DNA of 12,975 nt from Candidatus Zixiibacteriota bacterium (GCA_023127875.1 JAGMFA010000052.1:1-12975), one strand, 5' to 3'; shown: positions 1-5,197, counted from the first letter of the stretch. Translations and numbers: made by a program. Notes: generated by a model not told the origin, from the letters alone.

Positions 1-54
1 AGGGGGATTTCCCAAGTTTCAAATCTCCCCTTCCCCCCTTTTTCTAAAGGGGGG
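1..54. repeat. C/G-run palindromic intergenic element, edge copy
   Basis: A 9-bp perfect inverted repeat (C6T3 at 33-41, A3G6 at 46-54) closes a 4-base loop. A weaker outer pairing joins the G-run at 1-10 to the C-run at 21-30. The composition and shape resemble the two clearer elements at 3261-3320 and 4615-4673, so this is probably a diverged or partial member of the same family. It may continue beyond the window edge. The stretch 1-259 holds no gene that I can see. Confidence 0.5.
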
Positions 55-132
55 ATGTAAACAACAATTATATGCTTCCCTTAGTAACTTCGTGGGGCGA
101 GATAAATTCCCGCCCACTGTGAGAAAATAACA

Positions 133-207
133 GAAAAGCATAGAGCAGGGTTCATCCTGAAGGGATTCACCCTGAAGGGCATTCAGCCCTGCTCTATGAG
201 CTTTTTC
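133..207. terminator. Hairpin after korC, possible bidirectional terminator
   Basis: A perfect 12-bp inverted repeat (CATAGAGCAGGG at 139-150, its complement at 187-198) extends through GAAAAG/CTTTTTC outside a small bulge. T-rich sequence follows the stem on both strands. It lies about 60 bases past the korC stop and is the best candidate end of the kor transcript. The 36-base loop contains two 15-base direct repeats (148-162 and 163-177, GGATTCACCCTGAAG type). The element may therefore be an interspersed repeat that also terminates transcription; the long loop makes it an atypical terminator. Confidence 0.45.
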
Positions 208-259
208 ACCGCCCCTGCCGAGTTATTTCAAGCCTTCATTATTTAACAATTGTCATACT

Positions 260-790
260 TTACAGAATTGAGCCTTTCTTTAGAGCCTCTACATTTATCC
301 CAATCATCTCTTTTTTGGCACGAGAGTATACCTTGGGCAAGGTCTTGCTCACACTTTCCAGAGAGACCGCCTGGGTATGATTTATCAAAGCTCCCAGCAT
401 CACCATGTTGGCGCATTTGACTGTTCCGATTTCCTCTGCGATTTTATTGGCATCAATAGTTACCACATTTATATCCGTCCTTTGGGGTTGGCTGGAAACT
501 AAAGACTTGTTGATTAGAAGCAGACCCTGAGGTTTTAAGGCAGGCTCAAACTTGAGCAGAGATGGTTCATTCATCACAATAAGTGAGTCCGGAGAGGAGA
601 CTACGGGTGAGGCTACCTCTTCTGAGGAGACCACCACAGAACAGTTAGCCGTTCCGCCGCGCATCTCCGCCCCATAGGCAGGGAAGAAGGTGACATGTTT
701 GTCGTCCACCATTCCGGAATATGCCAAAAGTATACCAGCTGAAATTATCCCCTGCCCCCCAAATCCAGACATTATCACACCTTGATACAT
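260..790 (-). CDS. korC: 2-oxoacid:ferredoxin oxidoreductase, gamma subunit
   Basis: This 176-residue protein is the gamma subunit of a four-subunit 2-oxoacid:ferredoxin oxidoreductase, which makes acyl-CoA and reduced ferredoxin from a 2-oxoacid and CoA in the cytoplasm. The family signature is visible as GFGGQGI near residues 9-15, EMRGGTANC at about 42-50, and ANMVMLGAL in the C-terminal half. The length is normal for a stand-alone gamma subunit. I chose the ATG at 790 because GGAGGAT lies six bases upstream; a second ATG at residue 7 has no such site. It is the last gene of the operon, 158 bases after korB, and the gap is filled with short tandem repeats. The gamma assignment is firm. The substrate (2-oxoglutarate or branched-chain 2-oxoacid) cannot be decided from this subunit. 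Confidence 0.93.
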   Translation of the reverse strand: MYQGVIMSGFGGQGIISAGILLAYSGMVDDKHVTFFPAYGAEMRGGTANCSVVVSSEEVASPVVSSPDSLIVMNEPSLLKFEPALKPQGLLLINKSLVSSQPQRTDINVVTIDANKIAEEIGTVKCANMVMLGALINHTQAVSLESVSKTLPKVYSRAKKEMIGINVEALKKGSIL

Positions 791-811
791 TTATCCTCCA
801 TCTGTATTATT

Positions 812-951
812 GTCCGCCGACCACCGCTTATCGTCCGCAGTCCACTGTCCACCGTCCGCCGAAAAAACAATATGTTTTTCTTGACCCTTGATCCTGTATC
901 TGTCCACAGTCCACAGCAAAACCTTTTCTAACCCCAAGTCCCTAGCCCCTA
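812..951. repeat. Mosaic of degenerate heptamer arrays between korB and korC
   Basis: The spacer is built almost wholly of period-7 repeats of several different words. On the plus strand, seven consecutive heptamers of consensus GTCCRCC run from 812 to 860, with one divergent unit at 826-832. Two units of TTGAYCC type lie at 881-894 and two identical GTCCACA units at 902-915. On the minus strand, TAGGGGC-type heptamers run from 951 down to about 926. The first of these supplies the TAG stop codon of korB. I do not recognise the family. It resembles in form the heptanucleotide short tandem repeats described in filamentous cyanobacteria. Confidence 0.8.
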
Positions 952-1701
952 CTTTTTTATTTCGTCCGGAGACGTGAATACTCCCAACGGATAATAGGGG
1001 ATCATCTCATCCTTTATCTTCTGGATGGATTGGAGCGGGGTCAAAGCCCAGTCGGTGGGGCATTGAGACAAAATTTCCACCAAAGAGAATCCCAGACCAT
1101 CCACCTGCACCTGGAAAGCTTTTTTGATTGCCTTCCTCGCCTTTACCACATGTGCCGCTGTGTCTACTGCTACCCTTTCCAAATAAGCTGGACCTTCCAG
1201 TGCTGAGAGAAGCTCACATATCCTTATGGGATTTCCTGCCACCTTGGGGTCTCTTCCGAAAGGGGTGGTGGTGGATCTCATACCTGGCAGAGTGGTAGGT
1301 GCCATCTGTCCTCCGGTCATGCCAAAAATAGCATTGTTCACGAAGATGATGGTTACGTTTTCGGATCGAGCCGCACAATGGATGATCTCAGCCATCCCGA
1401 TGGAGGCTAAATCACCATCTCCCTGATAGCTGAAGACCACACAGTCGGGTCTGACCCTCTTCATTCCAGTTGCCACAGCTGGTCCTCTACCGTGGGCGGG
1501 CTGAATCATGTCACAGTTAAAATACTCGTCTGCAAAAACAGAACATCCCACCGGAGCGATGCCAATGGTTCTTTCTCTGATTTTAAGCTCCTCTAAAGCT
1601 TCCGCTATTAGCCGGTGGATTACCCCATGCCCGCATCCCGGGCAATAACGCATGGCAATTTCGGTCAATCCTTTGGTTCGTGCAAAAACTTTCTTTTCCA
1701 T
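949..1701 (-). CDS. korB: 2-oxoacid:ferredoxin oxidoreductase, beta subunit (TPP-binding)
   Basis: This 250-residue beta subunit carries thiamine diphosphate and, in this enzyme family, one [4Fe-4S] cluster. The TPP motif is visible as GDGD (residues 94-97) followed about 25 residues later by NN (122-123). Four cysteines match the cluster ligands known for two-subunit archaeal homologues: C20 and C23 in CPGCGHG, C53 in PVGCS, and C214 in LSQCPTDW. The length is typical of KorB. The ATG at 1701 gives the expected N-terminus but has no recognisable Shine-Dalgarno sequence; the upstream 60 bases are an octamer repeat array. It follows korA by 69 bases. The stop codon TAG is the first unit of a heptamer array. 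Annotation pipelines would probably call it 2-oxoglutarate oxidoreductase beta subunit. Confidence 0.94.
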   Translation of the reverse strand: MEKKVFARTKGLTEIAMRYCPGCGHGVIHRLIAEALEELKIRERTIGIAPVGCSVFADEYFNCDMIQPAHGRGPAVATGMKRVRPDCVVFSYQGDGDLASIGMAEIIHCAARSENVTIIFVNNAIFGMTGGQMAPTTLPGMRSTTTPFGRDPKVAGNPIRICELLSALEGPAYLERVAVDTAAHVVKARKAIKKAFQVQVDGLGFSLVEILSQCPTDWALTPLQSIQKIKDEMIPYYPLGVFTSPDEIKK

Positions 1702-1709
1702 AGTTAGGC

Positions 1710-1764
1710 AAGTTTAAGGGTTCAAGAGTTCAAAGGTTCAAGGTTCAAAGGTTCAAAAGTTCAA
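1710..1764. repeat. Octamer tandem array between korA and korB
   Basis: Seven tandem copies of consensus RRGTTCAA on the plus strand occupy 1710-1764 without a gap. Six are 8 bases long and one is 7. The first unit has GTTTAA. The array starts six bases after the korA stop (in gene direction) and ends eight bases before the korB ATG. It therefore replaces the position where a ribosome binding site for korB would be expected. Confidence 0.9.
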
Positions 1765-1770
1765 TGAAGA

Positions 1771-2832
1771 TCATTTTCGGTGAATTTTCTTTATCACATC
1801 TAATACCTCAACCTCGGTGGGTATGCCGCCGGCAGGTCTGCCATGAAAGAACACCTGTGCTTTTCCTTCTATGGCTAACTTGACGTCCTCTATCATCTGC
1901 CCAGTACTCATCTCCACCACCAGCATCTTTTTTATCTTTGATGCCAGATCATTTAAGACCTTCATGGGAAAAGGCCAGAGAGTGATTGGTCTGAGAAGCC
2001 CGATTTTCAAGTTCTCTTTTCTTCCCAGAGACAAAGCCGCTTTGGAGATCCGAGAACAGGTGCCATAAGCTACGATAAGTATATCCGCATCCTCCACCAT
2101 GGTGGCTTCATATCTAACCTCATTTCCCTCAATCTTTTTATATTTCTCCATAAGTTTCCACACATGTTTTTCCATGTAGCCGGGTCGCAGATCGTATGAT
2201 CTCACCACCCTCCGAGGTCTTCCGTCCTGCTTGCCTAAAGACCAGTCTTTGGGAGGTAGTTTTGCAGGATCAACTGGCTCAAAGTTATATTCGATGGGTT
2301 CCATCATCTGACCTAAAAGACCATCAGCTAAGATCATGGTGACTGAGCGGTATTTCTCGGCTATGTCATAACATATCTTAGGAAAATTACCCATCTCAGA
2401 GACGGAATTGGGAGCCATCACAAACACCCGGTAATCTCCATGTCCCCCTCCACGGGTGGCTTGGAAGTAATCTCCCTGGGAAGGTGCAATGTTGCCCAAA
2501 CCGGGCCCTCCTCTTACCACGTTGGCGTAAAATATGGGAAGCTCAGCACTGGCAGTGTATGAGATTCCCTCCTGTTTTAAACTTATGCCGGGACCTGAGG
2601 ATGAGGTCATGACTCTGGCTCCGCAGGCAGAGGCGCCAAAAAGCATGTTTATGGCTGCCACCTCGCTTTCCGCCTGAATAAATGTTCCTCCCATCTCTGG
2701 CAATCTCCAGGACATATATTCAGGAACCTCATTTTGAGGGGTGATGGGATAGCCAGCAAAGAAGCGACATCCAGCCCGGACTGCTCCTTCGGCTAAAGCC
2801 TCATTTCCCTTCATTAATTTTTTTTCACCCAT
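1771..2832 (-). CDS. korA: 2-oxoacid:ferredoxin oxidoreductase, alpha subunit (VorB/KorA type)
   Basis: This 353-residue alpha subunit binds the pyrimidine part of TPP and the 2-oxoacid substrate. It opens with the family N-terminus KGNEALAEGAVRAGC. It then shows YPITP (28-32), QAESEVAAINM with the conserved glutamate (about 53-63), the TSSSGPG loop (76-82), and RGGPGLGN (107-114) followed by PSQGDYFQ. The C-terminal transketolase-like domain spans roughly residues 245-350. It is not fused to the gamma domain, unlike the roughly 600-residue KorA of many other bacteria. Proteins of this length and start are commonly named 3-methyl-2-oxobutanoate dehydrogenase subunit VorB. Either branched-chain 2-oxoacids or 2-oxoglutarate could be the substrate. 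The ATG at 2832 is preceded by AAGGAG at good spacing. Confidence 0.94.
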   Translation of the reverse strand: MGEKKLMKGNEALAEGAVRAGCRFFAGYPITPQNEVPEYMSWRLPEMGGTFIQAESEVAAINMLFGASACGARVMTSSSGPGISLKQEGISYTASAELPIFYANVVRGGPGLGNIAPSQGDYFQATRGGGHGDYRVFVMAPNSVSEMGNFPKICYDIAEKYRSVTMILADGLLGQMMEPIEYNFEPVDPAKLPPKDWSLGKQDGRPRRVVRSYDLRPGYMEKHVWKLMEKYKKIEGNEVRYEATMVEDADILIVAYGTCSRISKAALSLGRKENLKIGLLRPITLWPFPMKVLNDLASKIKKMLVVEMSTGQMIEDVKLAIEGKAQVFFHGRPAGGIPTEVEVLDVIKKIHRK

Positions 2833-2857
2833 GAATTAACTCCTTGAAATCAGTCTG

Positions 2858-2920
2858 GAGTCTTGAGTCAAAAGAATTTAGTTTTTCTTTTAACTCAGAA
2901 CTCCAAACTCAAGACTCAAA
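2858..2920. repeat. Inverted heptamer arrays between korD and korA
   Basis: Read on the minus strand from just after the korD stop, four heptamers of type TTGAGTY run in tandem. After an AT-rich centre of about 20 bases, heptamers of the complementary word (GACTCAA, GACTCCA) follow. The two half-arrays give a perfect 11-bp inverted repeat (2858-2868 with 2907-2917). The transcript could fold into a hairpin between the ferredoxin and alpha cistrons. Confidence 0.8.
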
Positions 2921-2921
2921 T

Positions 2922-3125
2922 CTATTTATATACTTCAATTGCCACGTCCGGACAGACAAAAGCGCAGAGCATACATCCGGTGCAAGCCTCTGGTTTAACC
3001 ATGCAGGCGGGATGGAATCCGGTGGAGCTAAAATGATTCGCCAGCCCGATTACCTCCTTGGGACACGCCACAATACACAGTTCGCAAGCTTTGCACCTTT
3101 TTTCATCTACCTCAATTCTTGGCAT
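2922..3125 (-). CDS. korD: 2-oxoacid:ferredoxin oxidoreductase, 2x[4Fe-4S] ferredoxin subunit
   Basis: This 67-residue protein is the delta (ferredoxin-like) subunit that relays electrons from the TPP site to free ferredoxin. Two complete CxxCxxCxxxCP motifs are visible: C11, C14, C17, C21 and C48, C51, C54, C58, the pattern for two [4Fe-4S] clusters. A ninth cysteine (C41) lies in the linker and is probably not a ligand. It is the first gene of the operon. The ATG at 3125 has GGGAGAGAG upstream. The korD-A-B-C order is the usual one for four-subunit enzymes. By sequence alone a stand-alone ferredoxin would look similar, but the position just before korA makes the subunit role much more likely. 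Confidence 0.93.
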   Translation of the reverse strand: MPRIEVDEKRCKACELCIVACPKEVIGLANHFSSTGFHPACMVKPEACTGCMLCAFVCPDVAIEVYK

Positions 3126-3203
3126 AGAAACTCTCTCCCGGATGGTTTAAAAAATTAGGACAAGTTGAAGTTTCGAAAGCACCATGACAAACAACATCTT
3201 ACA

Positions 3204-3232
3204 AATTTACGCAATTTGTTTTCTGAAAGCAA
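3204..3232 (-). promoter_or_regulatory. Candidate promoter of the korDABC operon
   Basis: On the minus strand, TTGCTT (3227-3232) and TAAATT (3204-3209) are separated by 17 bases. The -10 box is about 78 bases upstream of the korD ATG. The -35 match is weak, but the same -10 hexamer TAAATT occurs with 16-base spacing upstream of both other minus-strand genes in the window. This is sequence pattern only. Confidence 0.35.
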
Positions 3233-3260
3233 GAAAATTTGTAACTTTTTTCACAAGCTG

Positions 3261-3320
3261 ACCTCACCCCCTGTCCCCCTCTCCTTGTTCAAGGAGAGGG
3301 GGAATAAAAGGGGGAGAGGT
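3261..3320. repeat. 60-bp palindromic C/G-run element, left of IPTL-CTERM gene
   Basis: A perfect 12-bp stem (3275-3286 with 3291-3302) closes a 4-base loop. It is enclosed by an outer pairing of ACCTC-A-CCCCC with GGGGG-A-GAGGT. A second copy in the same orientation lies at 4615-4673 with the same flanks, core and spacing. There is no coding content. It is probably an interspersed palindromic repeat (REP-like or a very short non-autonomous element). Confidence 0.85.
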
Positions 3321-3356
3321 AGAAGTAAAACCTTTTCAAAAATCTCAATTTTGTGC

Positions 3357-3384
3357 TTGACAAAAAAAGGAACAAGGTTATTTT
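3357..3384 (+). promoter_or_regulatory. Candidate promoter of the IPTL-CTERM protein gene
   Basis: A perfect TTGACA (3357-3362) is followed after exactly 16 bases by TATTTT (3379-3384). The 13-base string from the -10 box onward (TATTTTAYAAGTA) recurs with the same spacing at 6275-6302 upstream of the peptidase gene. It would give a leader of nearly 290 bases before the ATG at 3680. I saw no other gene between them. Confidence 0.6.
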
Positions 3385-3499
3385 ATAAGTAATTAACATG
3401 CTTGTAAGTGAAATCTTCAAGTATGTGAGCTAATCCATTGGAAGAGGCTGTGTCAATTTTCTTTTTATTCTTGCGACCTAAATTCCTTTAGCGTAGCTC

Positions 3500-3646
3500 C
3501 GCCCAGACGGGCGAGCGGACGCTCCCGTCTGGGGTCGTCTGACCGCTGTCTTTTTACCAGCGGAGAGATGGGAATGAGTTTGCTCATCGAGGATGTTATC
3601 ATCCTCGATAGTAGTTTTTTGTCGACCAGGCTTCGTCATGGTCGAC
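3500..3646 (+). promoter_or_regulatory. Run of four hairpins in the IPTL-CTERM leader
   Basis: Four inverted repeats follow each other. The first is 14 bp with a two-base bulge (3502-3517 with 3520-3533). The second is 6 bp (3543-3548 with 3558-3563). The third is a perfect 10 bp with a TTAT loop (3586-3595 with 3600-3609), and the fourth is 8 bp (3621-3628 with 3639-3646). The third is followed within five bases by T6, which makes it terminator-like and a possible attenuator. The 14-mer CGCCCAGACGGGCG at 3500-3513 recurs at 4574-4587. Upstream DNA from 3385 to 3499 shows nothing I can name. Confidence 0.5.
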
Positions 3647-3679
3647 CTACGAACTGCTCAAACTCAAGGAGTGGAAAAA

Positions 3680-4486
3680 ATGAACAAAAGAGCAATACTT
3701 ATCTTAGGCATAGTGGTGATAAGCTTGATTTGGTCGGGGGTGAGTGCCCAAACGAATATAGTTACAAATGGTGATTTTGAGGGTGGGTTCACCCCGGATG
3801 GGACCGGCGATCTAATTCCCAATGGCTGGACTAAGCATGAGACCAGTCCCGGTGAGAACTCCACGCTTAACCAGGCTAATGATAATGGTCCCACTCTAAC
3901 GGGATCCTGGTCCCTGGACTGGGTAAGATCAAGTGGAGGGTCAAGCGGAGATTGGACTACCTGTGTGCAGATACTCAACTATGATGTAACAAACTGTCTT
4001 TCCCTCACCTTGACCATCGATGTTAAGGCTTTTTCCCATAATTTAGGAGGCTCGGGGTGGACCCCAGCAGAGTCGGAATACCCTGTTACTATTAGGGTTC
4101 ACTATACTGACACTCAGGGGACAAATAGATACTGGCAATGGGGCTGGTATATCTGGATAGATGCGCAGACTGGACCACGTCCAGATCACACGCCGGTGCC
4201 CAATAATGGGGTGGTAACCGGCCAACAGATCCCTGCCAACACATGGGTGCCAAACTCCCTTGATCTTTTGTCTGAGCTGATTGACCCCGAGACGATCACC
4301 ATGATCAAAGTGGGAGGCTCGGGCTGGGATTTTGAAGGCAGGGCAGATAATGTGCAAATCCTCTGCGAAGAAGGAGCCATCCCCACCCTCACCGAATGGG
4401 GTCTGATCATCTTTGGGGTGCTGTTAATTGGGTTTATTACCTGGGTGTTCCTTAAAAGGAGGAAGGTTATAGGTGTAAGGTTATAG
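3680..4486 (+). CDS. Secreted protein with IPTL-CTERM sorting tail
   Basis: This 268-residue exported protein has unknown function. A signal peptide is visible (MNKR, then a hydrophobic core to about residue 20, cleavage near VSAQ at 20-24). The mature part begins TNIVTNGDFEGGF, a start typical of beta-sandwich carbohydrate-binding-like domains, and is rich in Trp, Gly and Thr to about residue 230. The tail has IPTLTEWG, a hydrophobic segment of about 18 residues and the basic stretch KRRK, matching the IPTL-CTERM sorting signal. Such tails are thought to be processed by a rhombosortase/exosortase-like system, none of which is in the window. I start at the ATG at 3680 (AAGGAG upstream, signal peptide directly after) rather than the in-frame ATG at 3593. 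Residues 263-268 and the stop codon are encoded by a heptamer repeat array. Confidence 0.88.
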   Translation: MNKRAILILGIVVISLIWSGVSAQTNIVTNGDFEGGFTPDGTGDLIPNGWTKHETSPGENSTLNQANDNGPTLTGSWSLDWVRSSGGSSGDWTTCVQILNYDVTNCLSLTLTIDVKAFSHNLGGSGWTPAESEYPVTIRVHYTDTQGTNRYWQWGWYIWIDAQTGPRPDHTPVPNNGVVTGQQIPANTWVPNSLDLLSELIDPETITMIKVGGSGWDFEGRADNVQILCEEGAIPTLTEWGLIIFGVLLIGFITWVFLKRRKVIGVRL

Positions 4487-4498
4487 GTGGTAGGATGT
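4464..4498 (+). repeat. Heptamer array overlapping a stop codon
   Basis: Five consecutive heptamers beginning with AGG (AGGTTAT, AGGTGTA, AGGTTAT again, then two variants) run across the 3' end of the IPTL-CTERM gene. They encode its last six residues (VIGVRL), and the TAG stop spans the junction of the third and fourth units (4484-4486). The usual sorting tail would be complete at KRRK just before the array. Confidence 0.8.
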
Positions 4499-4520
4499 CC
4501 GCCGACAAAAATCGGTCAAC

Positions 4521-4600
4521 GGATTCATCCTGAACGGATTCACCGTGAACGGATTCACCGTGAACGGATTGAACGCCCAGACGGGCGTCCGTCCGGACGG
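4521..4600 (+). repeat. 15-bp tandem repeat plus shared GC palindrome
   Basis: Three 15-mers of type GGATTCACCGTGAAC lie at 4521-4535, 4536-4550 and 4551-4565; the last two are identical. A partial fourth unit follows. Next to it, CGCCCAGACGGGCG (4574-4587) repeats the 14-mer at 3500-3513 exactly. A close relative of the 15-mer sits in the hairpin loop at 148-177. A reading frame runs through this block but has no protein character (Arg/His/Pro repeats), so I do not call it. Confidence 0.8.
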
Positions 4601-4614
4601 ATCAAGCGGATGAA

Positions 4615-4673
4615 ACCTCACCCCCTTTTGTTCCCCCTCTCCACAAGTGTGGAGAGGGGGATAGGGGGAGAGG
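4615..4673. repeat. 60-bp palindromic C/G-run element, right of IPTL-CTERM gene
   Basis: This is a second full copy of the element at 3261-3320, in the same orientation. It has a stem of at least 12 bp (4633-4644 with 4649-4660) and outer arms ACCTCACCCCC and GGGGGAGAGGT. The stem-tip bases differ between copies but in a compensating way, CTCCTT/AAGGAG against CTCCAC/GTGGAG. This suggests that pairing is conserved rather than sequence alone. Confidence 0.85.
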
Positions 4674-4675
4674 TA

Positions 4676-4712
4676 AAAGGCAGGAGTTCAAGGCTTCTGC
4701 CTTTGTTTTTTT
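4676..4712 (+). terminator. Rho-independent terminator of the IPTL-CTERM gene
   Basis: An 11-bp stem with one G-T wobble (4676-4686 with 4694-4704) closes a 7-base loop. One G and then seven T residues (4706-4712) follow. It lies about 190 bases past the stop, beyond the repeat block, so the transcript would carry all of those repeats in its 3' end. Confidence 0.75.
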
Positions 4713-4737
4713 GCTTAATCTATTTTCTTCGTTGGTA

Positions 4738-4791
4738 ATGGACGTCCTCGTCCGTTACCATCTACAACTTCGTCACGGACGAGGCGTCCAT
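4738..4791. repeat. Inverted repeat, 17-18 bp arms
   Basis: ATGGACGTCCTCGTCCGT (4738-4755) pairs with the reverse complement of 4775-4791 with a single one-base bulge, around a 19-base loop. No T-run follows on either strand, so a terminator role is unlikely. It is one of several unrelated palindromes in this gene-free stretch. Confidence 0.75.
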
Positions 4792-4815
4792 GGCGAACAA
4801 AAGAAAAACTGTATT

Positions 4816-4872
4816 GGCAGGGCTAAATGCCCTGCCCTATGGGAGATAAGCCATTGGATCTCATAGGGGCGG
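4816..4872. repeat. Two adjoining palindromes with GCCCTGCCCTATG motif
   Basis: A perfect 8-bp stem (GGCAGGGC at 4816-4823 with 4829-4836) is followed by a bulged stem joining CCCTATGGGAGAT to ATCTCATAGGG. The CCCTGCCCTATG word matches the arm CCCTGCTCTATG of the hairpin at 187-198, and the following GGGCGGGAATT matches the reverse complement of about 104-114. Both loci therefore belong to one interspersed family. From 4880 to 5005 I see nothing further. Confidence 0.6.
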
Positions 4873-5005
4873 GAATTCTCACATGGATCTCCGTCATCCC
4901 GTCCCAAAAAGCGTGGTTTTTTCAACAGTCCCGTAAAGATTCGCTCTGCCAATAGCTCTTTTCAATTTCTTACTAAAAAGATGACCCTTTTTGCGGCAAC
5001 TACCT

Positions 5006-5197
5006 CTATTTGTAAATTTCGTCATGATTACATTTACACACCCCCACATGTCTTTGCCTGAATTTCCAGGAGCCGGAGCTTGATCTGACCGAGACGACGC
5101 TGAGCACCCGTTCGATCACTCCTCCACACTTGGGGCAATGGTGCACTTCTTTTTCACTCTTGACTTTATCTGCAAAAGTGGTAATCTTTCGAGCCAT
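5006..5197 (-). CDS. Small zinc-ribbon-like protein, function unknown
   Basis: This 63-residue basic, probably cytoplasmic protein begins MARKITTFADKV. One metal knuckle CPKCGG (C21, C24) is separated by about 29 residues from a CKCN pair (C54, C56), so four cysteines could hold one zinc ion. The second pair is CxC rather than the usual CxxC. The middle (VSVVRS-like beta strands, then SWKFRQRHVGVC) fits the beta hairpins of a zinc ribbon. The ATG at 5197 has a strong AAAGGAG upstream, which supports it as a real gene despite its size. It is 195 bases downstream of the EamA-like gene on the same strand but has its own promoter-like site. I do not recognise a named family; nucleic-acid or protein binding is a guess. 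Confidence 0.75.
   Translation of the reverse strand: MARKITTFADKVKSEKEVHHCPKCGGVIERVLSVVSVRSSSGSWKFRQRHVGVCKCNHDEIYK

Noticed and set aside
812..1764. Possible CRISPR array
   Set aside because: The units are 7-8 bases long with no spacers and there are no cas genes in the window.
2844..3158. 104-codon plus-strand reading frame over korD
   Set aside because: It is antisense to a well-supported ferredoxin subunit and to the inverted heptamer arrays; no protein family is recognisable.
3165..3392. 75-codon plus-strand reading frame
   Set aside because: It runs through the palindromic element at 3261-3320 and the promoter-like site at 3357; the composition is not protein-like.
3385..3500. Known riboswitch aptamer in the long leader
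   Set aside because: I looked for conserved cores of common classes (cyclic di-GMP, cobalamin, TPP, SAM) and saw none that I could support.
3593..3679. Upstream ATG extension of the IPTL-CTERM gene
   Set aside because: The extra 29 residues would sit before the signal peptide and are encoded by the leader hairpins. The ATG at 3680 has a good ribosome binding site and the signal peptide directly behind it.
4487..4738. 83-codon plus-strand reading frame
   Set aside because: It is translated from the 15-bp repeat, the GC palindromes and the terminator. The product is Arg/His/Pro repeats with no domain character, and it has no ribosome binding site of its own.
4890..4940. Possible insertion-sequence end (TTTTTTCAACAGTCCC near 4918-4934)
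   Set aside because: There is no matching inverted end, no target duplication and no transposase in the window.
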